From the NCBI GenBank assembly GCA_964368965.1, contig CAYJDR010000005.1, positions 25,811 to 89,810 on the forward strand: DNA of 64,000 nt. The letters run 5' to 3'. The notes under the pieces are model-generated. The model was not told the DNA's origin. It did not search any database and saw nothing but the letters and a program-made list of their open reading frames with translations. The translations under genes and the position numbers were made by a program. Shown in pieces: positions 17,834 through 26,677 of this stretch (positions are counted from its first letter, which is position 1; every line of letters begins with the position of its first letter). This DNA comes from CAYJDR01 sp964368965. GTDB taxonomy: Bacteria; Chrysiogenota; Deferribacteres; Deferribacterales; Mucispirillaceae.

Positions 17834-18196
17834 TTAATTGTTTGAATATTCTGCTGCTGAGTCGAAGTTTTCCCAAACTATGATTTTATCAACCTTTTCA
17901 CCGTAGTGAACAGCCAGTTTATCATAGATATATTTTGCGATATTTTCACTAGTTGGGTTTACAACTTTGAAATACTCAAGCTCGTTTAGATACACATGAT
18001 CTAATTCATCTAAGATTTCTTTCAAATGTTTTTTGAAATCTCTAAAATCTTCAACCATGCCTAAGCTGTTTAAAGTTTCGCTTTTCAAAAACGCTTCTAC
18101 TTTCCAATTATGGCCGTGTAGGTTTTCACAATTGCCTTTATATTCGCGTAAATTGTGTGCTGATGAAAAATCCTTTACTATTTTAACCCTGTACAT
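17834..18196 (-). CDS. queD: 6-carboxytetrahydropterin synthase QueD
   Basis: This 120-residue enzyme of the 6-pyruvoyl-tetrahydropterin synthase family turns dihydroneopterin triphosphate into 6-carboxytetrahydropterin, the first dedicated step to queuosine. The zinc-binding histidines are in FSSAHNL and LHGHNW, and the usual cysteine is in the intervening GNCENLHGH. DELDHVYLN carries the downstream catalytic aspartate-histidine pair. It overlaps the end of the pseudouridine synthase gene by 19 bases, which fits coupled translation. The next enzyme in the pathway, QueE, is encoded at 62909-63607. Confidence 0.9.
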   Translation of the reverse strand: MYRVKIVKDFSSAHNLREYKGNCENLHGHNWKVEAFLKSETLNSLGMVEDFRDFKKHLKEILDELDHVYLNELEYFKVVNPTSENIAKYIYDKLAVHYGEKVDKIIVWENFDSAAEYSNN

Positions 18197-18891
18197 TTCT
18201 TTAACTCCCTTAACTCGTTCTTTGTCAGTTTTAAATGTTCGCCTGGGCGCATATCATCAAGTAATATTGGCCCTATGCGTATACGTACTAATCTTTTAAC
18301 TCTAACGCCAAAGTATGCAAACATGTCACGAATTTGGCGCTTCTTACCTTGTTTTAATATGATTTTGTATTGTTTCCTACTCATGTATGCAATATAGCAT
18401 GGGTCGTATGTTGCTTTAGATGTTTCAAGCCCTTTTGAGAACTCACGCATCTCGCCTTCAGTGAGCATTCTATCAACAGTTACTGTGTATTCTTTTTCGA
18501 CCTTATGGTCTGGGCGTTGCATACGTTGGATAAGCTCACCATCGTTTGTGAATATTAATAGCCCTTCACTCTCATAGTCAAGCCTACCTGAATAAGGTAT
18601 CTTTCTATTTGCAAATATCGAGAATTTCTCTAACGTATCTTTGCCTCTGCCGTCGCCATAAGCTGTTAATATTCCACGAGGTTTATAAAATTTAAAAACT
18701 TCTGGATCACTTACGAATAACGGCTCACCATCGATAAAAACGACGTCGTTTTCCTCATCTACTTTTACGCCTTGCTCTGTAACTTTTTCGCCGTTTAGCG
18801 AAACTCTGCCAGATGCAATCAATGCGTCTACTTCTCTTCTTGAATAACCGCTGCTTGAGGCGATATACTTGTTAATTCTTGTTAATGTCAT
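18178..18891 (-). CDS. rRNA pseudouridine synthase, RsuA/RluB family
   Basis: This 237-residue enzyme isomerises a uridine in rRNA. It starts with an S4 RNA-binding domain (TRINKYIASSSGYSRREVD) and carries the catalytic motif GRLDYESEG, whose aspartate attacks the base. The ATG at 18891 overlaps the scpB stop in an ATGA junction and is preferred to the in-frame GTG 24 bases upstream. A pseudouridine synthase gene following scpA-scpB is a widespread arrangement, usually rluB. Whether the target is 16S or 23S rRNA cannot be told from the sequence alone. Confidence 0.9.
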   Translation of the reverse strand: MTLTRINKYIASSSGYSRREVDALIASGRVSLNGEKVTEQGVKVDEENDVVFIDGEPLFVSDPEVFKFYKPRGILTAYGDGRGKDTLEKFSIFANRKIPYSGRLDYESEGLLIFTNDGELIQRMQRPDHKVEKEYTVTVDRMLTEGEMREFSKGLETSKATYDPCYIAYMSRKQYKIILKQGKKRQIRDMFAYFGVRVKRLVRIRIGPILLDDMRPGEHLKLTKNELRELKKCTGLK

Positions 18892-19709
18892 TGGTTTTGT
18901 TTTAGCTCCTGCCACTCTCTAAATGTTGGTAGCTCTGATATATCGTTCAAGCCAAAATATTCAAGAAAATACTTCGTTGTAGCATATAGCAAAGGTTTAC
19001 CCGGCACTTGTTTTCTGCCTATTACTTTTATTAAATTTTTATCCAGCAAGTAACGCATTGTACCTGATGAATTTACTTCACGCATTTCTTCAACTTCAGC
19101 TTTTGTAACTGGTTGACGATATGCGATAATTGCTGCTGTTTCTAGCGCTGCCTTTGATAGCGACTCTGTACGCTCGCCAAAGTATTTCTCTAAAAACATG
19201 GAAACATCAGAGTCTGTAACAATCTGATAACCGCCAGACACTGCCCTAATCTTTATACCGATACGCATATTGTTAAATTCTTCTGCGTATGTTATTAATC
19301 TATTCTCTAAGTTAAGAGGTTTCAACATCTTTTTGAAAGTTTTTATCTCTACAGGTTTTCCAGAGAGATACAAAGCTGCGTAAAACACTCTCTTTTCTCT
19401 ATTTTCTGACAATTCCTCGTAAGACTCAATCTCTTCTATAGCTGTTGCTGTTTGTTCTGATTCAAGCTCACCCTTTTCAAACTTTTCAGCAAGCGCTTCT
19501 TCGTCTAGTTCTTGTGTTATGAGTTTATCAGCATCATACGTACCGCTTAGGTCTTCTAATATTTGCTTAACAGGGCTCTCTAATTTTGCGTGCTCATTCT
19601 TTTCATGCTCGGCTTCAGTTATCACGTCATCCATATAGTTTAAGAATGAATCAACAAGTTCGAGCATATCCTCGTTATCAGGTTTCTTTATATTATTTTC
19701 ATCACTCAT
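18888..19709 (-). CDS. scpB: Chromosome segregation protein ScpB
   Basis: ScpB is the winged-helix accessory subunit of the SMC-ScpA condensin complex. The C-terminal half (about 105-260) holds the two winged-helix domains, including ALETAAIIAYRQPVTKAEVEEMR, the most conserved segment. The N-terminal stretch of about 100 residues is an acidic, low-complexity extension not found in typical ScpB of 180-200 residues; it makes this a long form at 273 residues. Its start overlaps the scpA stop as ATGA, and its stop overlaps the next gene in the same way. Confidence 0.9.
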   Translation of the reverse strand: MSDENNIKKPDNEDMLELVDSFLNYMDDVITEAEHEKNEHAKLESPVKQILEDLSGTYDADKLITQELDEEALAEKFEKGELESEQTATAIEEIESYEELSENREKRVFYAALYLSGKPVEIKTFKKMLKPLNLENRLITYAEEFNNMRIGIKIRAVSGGYQIVTDSDVSMFLEKYFGERTESLSKAALETAAIIAYRQPVTKAEVEEMREVNSSGTMRYLLDKNLIKVIGRKQVPGKPLLYATTKYFLEYFGLNDISELPTFREWQELKQNQ

Positions 19710-20443
19710 TCTGCACCCGTGTCTTCTGTCTGTTGCTCTTGCATTAGTTTCAGCAATATTTCAGTAAATGCACCCTCTTGGAACGCTGTTAAGCGCTTAG
19801 CTTTAACTAGCTCCAGCATAGTTCCAAAAGTTACTGTTGCTTCAATCTTCTCACTGCATTGTTTAAACAGCTCACTCCAAAGAGTTGTTTCCCTAGATAA
19901 AATGAACTCCTTAACGCGCCTTGCGACTTCTTCCGTAGCTATTTGTGAGTTTTTAACAACAAGCTTCTTTTCCTTTTTCTCACTGAGTGAAACGTCGTAA
20001 AATAGTGACGCTAGCTTGAACGAATCTTCTGTTAAAAGTTCCTCACGCAAGATAACTATTGAGTCGCCCCTAGATAGAAACCTTGAAGAGTTTTGCTCAT
20101 GCTCACGCAACATTTGAGAGATATCTTTATAAAATGAATACTCGATAAGTAATTGTTTAAGTTTAAAGGTCGCTTCTTCAGGGTCGATATCGTCATCTGT
20201 GATCCCTTCACGTGGTAACAACATTCGTGATTTAAGATACACTAAGTAAGATGCCATGTTGATAAACTCAGCAGCTACTTCGATATCCATGTTCCGCATC
20301 TTCCTAATCTCTGCGATAAACTTAAACGTGATATCAGATATTGAAATGTCAAATATATTCATCTCATTTTTATAAACAAGGTGAATAAGTAAATCTAATG
20401 GACCTTCATAATCTGATATCTTTACTTCAAGTAGTTCGTTCAT
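19706..20443 (-). CDS. scpA: Segregation and condensation protein ScpA
   Basis: This 245-residue kleisin bridges the two heads of the SMC dimer. The N-terminal SMC-binding domain begins with the conserved EGPLDLLIHLV and IFDISISDIT; MASYLVYLKSRMLLP follows, and the C-terminal winged helix (about 165-230) binds the other SMC head. It overlaps trpS at its start and scpB at its end by ATGA junctions. The smc gene itself is not in the window. Confidence 0.92.
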   Translation of the reverse strand: MNELLEVKISDYEGPLDLLIHLVYKNEMNIFDISISDITFKFIAEIRKMRNMDIEVAAEFINMASYLVYLKSRMLLPREGITDDDIDPEEATFKLKQLLIEYSFYKDISQMLREHEQNSSRFLSRGDSIVILREELLTEDSFKLASLFYDVSLSEKKEKKLVVKNSQIATEEVARRVKEFILSRETTLWSELFKQCSEKIEATVTFGTMLELVKAKRLTAFQEGAFTEILLKLMQEQQTEDTGAE

Positions 20444-21420
20444 AATTTGATTGCGCTACGTACCTTCTCCATAGTTTCTGCTGCTACATCGTTTGCTCGC
20501 TTTTGTGAAACTGATAAAAACTCATCAATATCAATAATTTCTTGCTCTAACACTTTACGCTTATCCCTGATAGGTGCAATAAAGTTTTCAAGATGGTTAA
20601 TAAGTATTTTCTTACACTCGATACAACCAATAGTTGCTTTAGTGCAACCATTTGTAACGAAATCGCGCTCGTCATCTGTTGAAAACACTTTATGGTAATC
20701 AAACACAGGGCAAACATTTGGGTCGCCAGCGTCAGTTTTGCGTTGTCTTTTTGTGTCGGTCATCATGCCTTTCACTTTCTTTTCAAGCGTGTCAGATTCT
20801 TCTGTAAGCATGATAGAGTTGTTGAAGCTTTTGCTCATTTTGCGACCGTCAAGCCCCATAAGTTTTGGGACATCTGTCAGTTTCGCTTCAGGTTCAACAA
20901 AAACGTTGCCATAGAAGTTGTTAAAGCGCCTAACTATCTCATGTGAAAGCTCGATATGTGGTACTTGGTCAACACCAACAGGTACATAGTTCGCGTTATA
21001 CATGATGATGTCAGAAGTCATCAACACAGGATAGCCTAGAAAGCCATAGTTAGCGATATCCTTCGTAGATAGCGATTGAATCATGTCTTTATATGTTGGG
21101 CAACGCTCAAGCCATGAAACAGGCGTAACCATGCCTAACAATAAGTATAACTCAGCTGTATATAAGTTGTGCGATTGGATAAACATTGTACATTTTTCCA
21201 TATCTAGCCCAACGCTTAGCCAGTCGATAATCATTTTACGACGCATTTCTTTTATGTTTTCTGGGTTATCATAGTTTGTAGTTAACGCATGCCAATCAGC
21301 AACAGCAAAGTAGCAATCGTATTCGTTTTGCAGAGAAACCCAATTTTTAATCGCACCAAAATAGTGTCCAATATGTAGCTCGCCCGTAGGACGCATTGCG
21401 CTATACACAACCTTAGACAT
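20440..21420 (-). CDS. trpS: Tryptophan-tRNA ligase
   Basis: This 326-residue class I aminoacyl-tRNA synthetase charges tRNA-Trp. The ATP-binding signatures are GELHIGHYFGAI (HIGH) near the N-terminus and GRKMSKSFNN (KMSKS) about residue 195. CIECKK near residue 268 is typical of the C-terminal region. The ATG at 21420 is taken as the start; the TTG codon just before it is in frame but gains nothing. It lies between the site-2 protease and scpA genes in the coupled run. Confidence 0.95.
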   Translation of the reverse strand: MSKVVYSAMRPTGELHIGHYFGAIKNWVSLQNEYDCYFAVADWHALTTNYDNPENIKEMRRKMIIDWLSVGLDMEKCTMFIQSHNLYTAELYLLLGMVTPVSWLERCPTYKDMIQSLSTKDIANYGFLGYPVLMTSDIIMYNANYVPVGVDQVPHIELSHEIVRRFNNFYGNVFVEPEAKLTDVPKLMGLDGRKMSKSFNNSIMLTEESDTLEKKVKGMMTDTKRQRKTDAGDPNVCPVFDYHKVFSTDDERDFVTNGCTKATIGCIECKKILINHLENFIAPIRDKRKVLEQEIIDIDEFLSVSQKRANDVAAETMEKVRSAIKL

Positions 21421-21432
21421 CAAAAAACCTCA

Positions 21433-22089
21433 CTAAAAAATTATATTATTAACTATTGAATAAATTACACTCAACACAGGTGACATAATATAGCCTATTG
21501 CGCCACTAATGAAAAGCAATAAAACGATAACAAAGCCATATCGTTCAGTTTGTTCATATTTATAAGCCATTTCACGCGGTAAAAAATTATTTACTATGCG
21601 ACCGCCATCAAGTGGCAATATAGGCAATAAGTTAAATACAAACAACGCTATATTAATCTGGATAGAATAGTTTGTCATCAATATCAAGGGCTCCATGATG
21701 CTACTAGGCAATGAAAACTGTATCGTCAACGTCGCTAGCAACTTTATGAGGAGGACCGACAATATCGCTAACGCTAAGTTAGAAAGTGGACCTGCGGCAG
21801 CAACTAACGCCATGCCATATTTATGGCGAATATTATAGAAGTTTACAGGCACAGGCTTTGCCCAACCAAACATGCGAGTTATTAGTAGAAATAATAACCC
21901 CATAACATCAATATGCGCTATTGGGTTTAAAGTGAGTCTGCCCATCATCTTTGCTGTTGGGTCACCTAATCTATATGCTACGTAGCCGTGCATAACTTCA
22001 TGCACAGTTATAGCAAACATAAACGGAACAACAGATAGAGCTGCTGTCCTTATGAAAGTATTTATATCTGTTATACCAAAAAAATCCAT
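21433..22089 (-). CDS. Site-2 protease-like M50 metalloprotease
   Basis: This 218-residue integral membrane zinc protease belongs to the compact M50 group (FtsH-unrelated, SREBPS2P-like) found in many bacteria. The metal-binding HEVMHGYVAY (HExxH) lies in the first helices near residue 30, and the second ligand motif, LLPILPLDGGRI, is at about 155-166. About five to six hydrophobic helices are visible. Such proteins cut membrane-embedded substrates, but this short group has no established target. It sits between ispD and trpS. Confidence 0.88.
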   Translation of the reverse strand: MDFFGITDINTFIRTAALSVVPFMFAITVHEVMHGYVAYRLGDPTAKMMGRLTLNPIAHIDVMGLLFLLITRMFGWAKPVPVNFYNIRHKYGMALVAAAGPLSNLALAILSVLLIKLLATLTIQFSLPSSIMEPLILMTNYSIQINIALFVFNLLPILPLDGGRIVNNFLPREMAYKYEQTERYGFVIVLLLFISGAIGYIMSPVLSVIYSIVNNIIF

Positions 22090-22092
22090 ACA

Positions 22093-22782
22093 TTATCCTT
22101 TAAAATATCTAATTTTCAACATGTTTACAGCAGATATATCGTCTTGCGTTGTTATTTTAATGTTATCTCTGCTCGACTCAACAACGGCGACGCTATGCCC
22201 AGCATATTCCATGACTGACGCTTCGTCCGTCACTGGTATTTTTTCATTAATCGCACGTTGTAATGCGCCGTGTAACAACTCTTTCTTAAACGCTTGTGGA
22301 GTATGCGCCATGTAGACATAATCTCTATCAATGGTGTGTTTTATAACGCCATCTTCAACATGCTTTATTGTATCAACAGCTTTCAATGCACAAATTGCAC
22401 CACCGTGTTCTGTTGCTTTTTCGATAACATTGCTTACGACTTGGGCGCTTACAAACGGCCTAACTGCATCATGTATCACTAACATATCAGACTGGCAAGC
22501 ATTAACACAGTTCAAAACTGTTTCAGCCCTTGTTGCACCGCTTTCAGCGTAAACTACTAATGTGTCAGCAAAAGGGTCTATTTCGCACATGATATCTTCA
22601 ATATACTCAACATCATCTGGTGAGAAACCGATAACGATTTCATCAAACTTATACATTTTCAGCATGTTAGATATTGTATAGTACAGTATCGGCTTACCGT
22701 CTATCTCAAAAAACTGCTTCTTTACACCACTTGAAAACCTTGCGCCAATACCACCAGCGGCAATAATCAGAGCGACACTCAT
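22093..22782 (-). CDS. ispD: 2-C-methyl-D-erythritol 4-phosphate cytidylyltransferase
   Basis: This 229-residue nucleotidyltransferase transfers CMP to methylerythritol phosphate in the non-mevalonate isoprenoid pathway. The N-terminal nucleotide loop AAGGIGARF and the KKQFFEIDGKPIL segment match IspD, as do VIHDAVRPFVS and TPQAFKKELL. It starts in a TAATG overlap with the PIN-TRAM gene and is followed three bases later by the membrane protease gene. Neither ispF nor other pathway genes are adjacent. The length is normal. Confidence 0.94.
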   Translation of the reverse strand: MSVALIIAAGGIGARFSSGVKKQFFEIDGKPILYYTISNMLKMYKFDEIVIGFSPDDVEYIEDIMCEIDPFADTLVVYAESGATRAETVLNCVNACQSDMLVIHDAVRPFVSAQVVSNVIEKATEHGGAICALKAVDTIKHVEDGVIKHTIDRDYVYMAHTPQAFKKELLHGALQRAINEKIPVTDEASVMEYAGHSVAVVESSRDNIKITTQDDISAVNMLKIRYFKG

Positions 22783-23765
22783 TAAGCCTTAACCTTTGTA
22801 AAAATTATCCTACCAGACTCTGTCTGTAGCAAGCTTGTTACTTCAACTTTTTGCCTAGAGCCTATATATTTCTTACCACTCTCTAGCACAACCATAGTGC
22901 CATCATCGAGGTAGCCAACGCCTTGTGACGGGTCTTTCCCTTCTTTTGCTACAAGGATAGATAGTTCCTCACCTGGAAGGATTGTTTGCCTCATTGCTAT
23001 TGCTAAGTTGTTTAAGTTAAACGATTTAATTTTACGTATCTCTGCAACTTTCATCAAGTTGAAATCTGTAGTAATGATACCTGCACCTAACTTTTCAGCA
23101 AGTGCTATTAATTTTTCATCAACTGTGCCTATCGAGTCGAAAGTTGAGTTATCTATTTCTACAGTGACGTTTTTTTGCTCTTGCAAGCGTTTCATTACGT
23201 TCAAGCCACGTCTGCCCTTCTGCCTTCTTAGATGGTCGTGCGAGTCAGCAATGTTTTGTAACTCTTTCAACACAAACACAGGGATAACAAGTGAACCCTC
23301 GATGAAGTCAGTATCAACTATATTTGCAATACGGCCATCAATTAATGTAGATGTATCAAGCACTTTTGATATAGAGGCAAGCGACTTTGAGCGAGAAACT
23401 TTAACATCAATCTTCGCAAATAAGTTCTCGATAAATTTATAGTTGCGATAACCAGTTAATATACCAACATAAATACACAAGAAAATGACAATCAGCTTTA
23501 ACGCTTCATTTTCAAAAACAGAACTAAGCGATTGAGTGAATATCATACCCATTATCATGAATATCATCGCGAAAATGAACGCTGATAACACCCTATAGCT
23601 TTTAATACCCCCAGAAACTAGGTCAATAATAACTGTACCTAAAATAACAACTGCAGAATAAATAAAAGCTTGGTAAATATCAATACCGATCGTTTCCCTA
23701 AAAGTAACGAATATCACGGTAATGATGGCCATGTAAAACGCTCTAAAAATTATTTTGGTTTTCAT
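22782..23765 (-). CDS. PIN-TRAM domain membrane protein (YacL-like)
   Basis: This 327-residue protein has four predicted membrane helices (about 5-110), then a PIN nuclease-like domain opening with LDTSTLIDGRIANI and containing the acidic residues VLKELQNIAD and GIITTDFNL, and a C-terminal TRAM domain (about 260-320) that may bind RNA. This architecture is the YacL family of unknown cellular role, often adjacent to ispD or radA. Membrane-anchored RNase activity is an inference from the domains. Confidence 0.88.
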   Translation of the reverse strand: MKTKIIFRAFYMAIITVIFVTFRETIGIDIYQAFIYSAVVILGTVIIDLVSGGIKSYRVLSAFIFAMIFMIMGMIFTQSLSSVFENEALKLIVIFLCIYVGILTGYRNYKFIENLFAKIDVKVSRSKSLASISKVLDTSTLIDGRIANIVDTDFIEGSLVIPVFVLKELQNIADSHDHLRRQKGRRGLNVMKRLQEQKNVTVEIDNSTFDSIGTVDEKLIALAEKLGAGIITTDFNLMKVAEIRKIKSFNLNNLAIAMRQTILPGEELSILVAKEGKDPSQGVGYLDDGTMVVLESGKKYIGSRQKVEVTSLLQTESGRIIFTKVKA

Positions 23766-23781
23766 AAAACTCTCTTAAATA

Positions 23782-24597
23782 TTATAATAAAAACATTGCA
23801 CGTTTGAGTGCAGAACTAATAAAGAACAATAAAAATATCGCTACCATTGCAGATAAGTCAATTATACCTATTGGTGGAACTAACCTTCTAAAAGGTGCAA
23901 GGATTGGCTCAGTAAGGCCATAAATTAATTGCACAACAACATTCCTAGGGTCTGGACTAACCCAAGACATAAGCGCACGCACAACAATCAACCATGCTGC
24001 ATAACTAAACAATGTAGATATGCCAATTATTGACACAATAAACGCTTGTTTAAATACTACAACTACTGTAAATGACGCACTCGTTAACGTATAACTGAGC
24101 AAAAGCAATAAAAACTGGAACGATAAAAACACTAGGAATATTATAGGAATTGTCGCAACAACTATAGCTCCAGAGCTAATAGGGATAAATGTCCTTGTCA
24201 GTTTCACCCAAGGCATCGCTATCCTAAAGAAATAAGTAACGTATAAACCTGCACTACCAATACTTACAAGGCTGCCAACCAATACAGACGCCATTATAAA
24301 TATCATAAAGAACGCTACAAAGTTTGAAACCGACACAAAGAAAACATTGTATGCATTCTGATTGCCAGCTAAAAACACAACACTACTCAAACTACCTATC
24401 ATCACAAGTGTGAATATCATTAAGATGATAAATGTTTTCTCTTGCGCTTTCTTTACTTTAACAGCGTTGATCAAAGGGTTGGTAAGTGTTGCTACCACTC
24501 GCCCGATAGGGTTGAACGTCAACTCTTGCTGCGTTGATATAAATCTAAACAATAAAACTATAATATAAAACTTAAACAAAAATAAAATAAGCTCCAT
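23782..24597 (-). CDS. YggT-family membrane protein with two repeats
   Basis: This 271-residue polytopic protein carries two YggT-type units, one from about 1-100 and one from about 185-271. The second contains the recognisable SWVSPDPRNVVVQLIYGLTEPILAPFRRLVPP, abbreviated in families as the PxxxR segment near the last helix. YggT proteins are linked to osmotic tolerance and division-related functions, with no defined activity. It sits between YggS and the PIN-TRAM gene; yggS-yggT adjacency is common. The middle section adds further hydrophobic helices. Confidence 0.85.
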   Translation of the reverse strand: MELILFLFKFYIIVLLFRFISTQQELTFNPIGRVVATLTNPLINAVKVKKAQEKTFIILMIFTLVMIGSLSSVVFLAGNQNAYNVFFVSVSNFVAFFMIFIMASVLVGSLVSIGSAGLYVTYFFRIAMPWVKLTRTFIPISSGAIVVATIPIIFLVFLSFQFLLLLLSYTLTSASFTVVVVFKQAFIVSIIGISTLFSYAAWLIVVRALMSWVSPDPRNVVVQLIYGLTEPILAPFRRLVPPIGIIDLSAMVAIFLLFFISSALKRAMFLL

Positions 24598-24617
24598 GAC
24601 GCTTCACTCCTATTATA

Positions 24618-25304
24618 TTATTTACTAAAAATCGTTGAACCAATGCGCAAAAGAGTCGCCCCTTCTGCAATCGCTACTTCATAGTCATGGCTCATGCCCA
24701 TTGATAGCGTATCCATGCTATTGAAAATAGCTCTATATTTATCAAACAGTGCCCTCGTATCGCTAAAATACGTAGCAGTTTTATTAACTGAGTCATCATA
24801 AGGTTGCATAGTCATAAAGCCACGCAAATTCAAATTTTTACACTCCGACACATACTCCAGCAAGCTATCTAGCGCATCAACATAAACTCCACCCTTTTGT
24901 TCCTCTTGAGCTAAATTTACTTGAATTAAAATATCTTGCACTTTGCCTAATGTGTTCGCTTCTTTTTCTATTGCTGTTACTGCGCTTTCTCTATCAACTG
25001 AGTGTATCATGTCAAAATAGCGCACAATTTTCTTTGCTTTATTAGTTTGAAAGTTGCCAATAAAGTGAAAACTAATGTCGCTATTATCCTCAAATGATAA
25101 TATCTTTTGCTCTGCCTCTTGCAGCCTGCTTTCACCAAACATGCAGACACCGTAACTAGCAAGTGTTTGCATATCTTCTAAACTTTGAGTTTTTGATACT
25201 GTTAATAAGCTAACATCTGAGCTATCTCGCCCATATTTTTCAGCATAAGTTGCTATATTTTCTAACACTCTGTTATAGTTATCAATAACGCTCATTTTAA
25301 CCAT
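24618..25304 (-). CDS. YggS/PLPBP family pyridoxal-phosphate homeostasis protein
   Basis: This 228-residue single-domain TIM-barrel protein binds pyridoxal phosphate but has no known catalysis; family members buffer PLP and amino-acid pools. The PLP lysine is in LLTVSKTQSLEDM (about residue 38), and FHFIGNFQTNKAKK and LSMGMSHDYEVAI are family signatures. The annotated ATG overlaps the pgeF stop; a second ATG nine bases on (25295) is also possible. It forms part of the coupled run with pgeF upstream and YggT downstream. Confidence 0.93.
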   Translation of the reverse strand: MVKMSVIDNYNRVLENIATYAEKYGRDSSDVSLLTVSKTQSLEDMQTLASYGVCMFGESRLQEAEQKILSFEDNSDISFHFIGNFQTNKAKKIVRYFDMIHSVDRESAVTAIEKEANTLGKVQDILIQVNLAQEEQKGGVYVDALDSLLEYVSECKNLNLRGFMTMQPYDDSVNKTATYFSDTRALFDKYRAIFNSMDTLSMGMSHDYEVAIAEGATLLRIGSTIFSK

Positions 25305-26010
25305 TTCTCATTATTACACTAAGCATACGGCCTGTGACGCCATTGTCACGCCTGTATGAATAAAAATCACTTGAACAACAACTACAAGTATCATCATAAG
25401 TATAGTTGTTTATACCTTGTTTGCAAAGCACATTCATTATCATCTGGCGTAAGTCAAACAAGTATGAACCATCGCCCATATCGTCAACACATGTTTCAGG
25501 GCTGTACGCTTTATTCAAGTTAGAGAACATATCCGCCTTTATTTCATAGCATGTTTTACAAATACCTGTGCCAATATGTGCGCCAATCACTTGATCGCCA
25601 TGATTGTGGAATAGTTCTATTGCATTTTCAATAATACCAGAGTTCGCACTGCGCCACCCACAATGAAGCACACTAACGCACTTCTCACCCCACAGGTGCA
25701 CAGGGTAGCAATCTGCCGTAAGCACACCTAGTGCGATATTTGGCTCTGTTGTGAATAAGCCATCAGCTTCGCTCATATATACACTGCCTAAGTTCTCTTT
25801 TGTAACTTCTAGCACAATATTGCTGTGTATTTGATAAAGTATTGTTAAATCTTTAACATCTGATGCAACTTCTAGTTGCCTATAGTTACGCAAGATATCT
25901 TTAGTTTCATCAGCAGACTTTAGCCCAAAGGTGTAGCCACCTATGTTAGTAGTCATAAATGATGTAACATTAGCAGGCACACTTTTAGTATACCTTAAGT
26001 TGTTACGCAT
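25297..26010 (-). CDS. pgeF: Peptidoglycan editing factor / purine nucleoside phosphorylase family (YfiH)
   Basis: This protein of about 237 residues belongs to the YfiH/laccase-domain family, shown to act on purine nucleosides and, as PgeF, to keep mis-incorporated residues out of peptidoglycan. The zinc-site wording TADCYPVHL and VLHCGWRS is clear, as is the GIGTGICKTCYEI segment. The ATG at 26010 is chosen because GAGG lies at the right distance; the TTG five codons upstream is a weaker choice. It lies 20 bases after the DUF192 gene. Confidence 0.88.
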   Translation of the reverse strand: MRNNLRYTKSVPANVTSFMTTNIGGYTFGLKSADETKDILRNYRQLEVASDVKDLTILYQIHSNIVLEVTKENLGSVYMSEADGLFTTEPNIALGVLTADCYPVHLWGEKCVSVLHCGWRSANSGIIENAIELFHNHGDQVIGAHIGTGICKTCYEIKADMFSNLNKAYSPETCVDDMGDGSYLFDLRQMIMNVLCKQGINNYTYDDTCSCCSSDFYSYRRDNGVTGRMLSVIMRNG

Positions 26011-26030
26011 AAAGAAAAACCTCAATAAAA

Positions 26031-26471
26031 CTAGTTAGTTAAACACTGTTTAAACTTATTGTTATATAAGGTAGTAGGGATCTCTAGCACAGAGTCGCCG
26101 ACGATGTCGACACGCTCTAAACCAGGAGGAGAATATTTAACCTTGTCATAAACGACATACTCACCACTACCTATTGTTTTAACACCCATGATCATTATAT
26201 CCATTTTCATATTAATGGTGTGGTAATGATGTTGGCGCATCTTATTGCCCACAAACAACATACCATCTTGATCAAAAGTGTTATCATCAAAAACTAACAT
26301 GCCTGTCATTTTTTGAAAATCTGTAGTAGCAGTATATACATCGAGAGTGCAACTACCAACTTTGATAGTCTTCACTTCGTGAAATACATTTTGTTTGGCG
26401 TAAACTGGATTAAAACTCATTAAAATCATAGTACTAACTAATAAAACTAAACGCATAACTCTACCAACCAT
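26031..26471 (-). CDS. Exported DUF192-family protein
   Basis: This 146-residue protein begins with a signal peptide (MRLVLLVSTMILMSFNPVYA, counted from the second methionine). The mature part resembles the DUF192 fold: a KMTGMLVFDDNTFDQDGMLFV stretch, a degenerate NMKMDIMIMG in place of the usual WMKNT-PLDILF, and a C-terminal VLEIP. DUF192 function is unknown. It is the first gene of the 12-gene run that ends with queD, and a promoter is visible just upstream. Cysteines are few. Confidence 0.7.
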   Translation of the reverse strand: MVGRVMRLVLLVSTMILMSFNPVYAKQNVFHEVKTIKVGSCTLDVYTATTDFQKMTGMLVFDDNTFDQDGMLFVGNKMRQHHYHTINMKMDIMIMGVKTIGSGEYVVYDKVKYSPPGLERVDIVGDSVLEIPTTLYNNKFKQCLTN

Positions 26472-26506
26472 AGCTATTTACTGCATATTCTACTACTTAC
26501 TATATT

Positions 26507-26535
26507 ATAATAACAGTAAAATCAACTATTATCAA
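26507..26535 (-). promoter_or_regulatory. Predicted sigma-70 promoter of the DUF192-to-queD run
   Basis: On the minus strand TTGATA (26535-26530) and TATTAT (26512-26507) are separated by 17 bases, about 36 bases upstream of the DUF192 start. The rest of the 206-base space 26472-26677 holds the facing terminator and no gene that I can support. Confidence 0.45.
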
Positions 26536-26583
26536 GAAGTTATATTAGGTTTTTACATATTTTCTAATCATAGCATAACAAAC

Positions 26584-26617
26584 GAAAAAGGGCTAAGCGG
26601 ATAACCACCTAGCCCAA
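26584..26617 (-). terminator. Terminator of the acyl-CoA synthetase run
   Basis: GGGCTA (26590-26595) pairs with TAGCCC (26610-26615), with further partial pairing inside, and on the minus strand is followed by a TTTTT tract. It lies about 60 bases after the acyl-CoA synthetase stop and would end the long run beginning near 40.3 kb. Confidence 0.6.
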
Positions 26618-26677
26618 AAATTTTATATTTTTTTGTTTATTAAGTTTAGCTGTATGCAACAACTAATAACTAACTGA

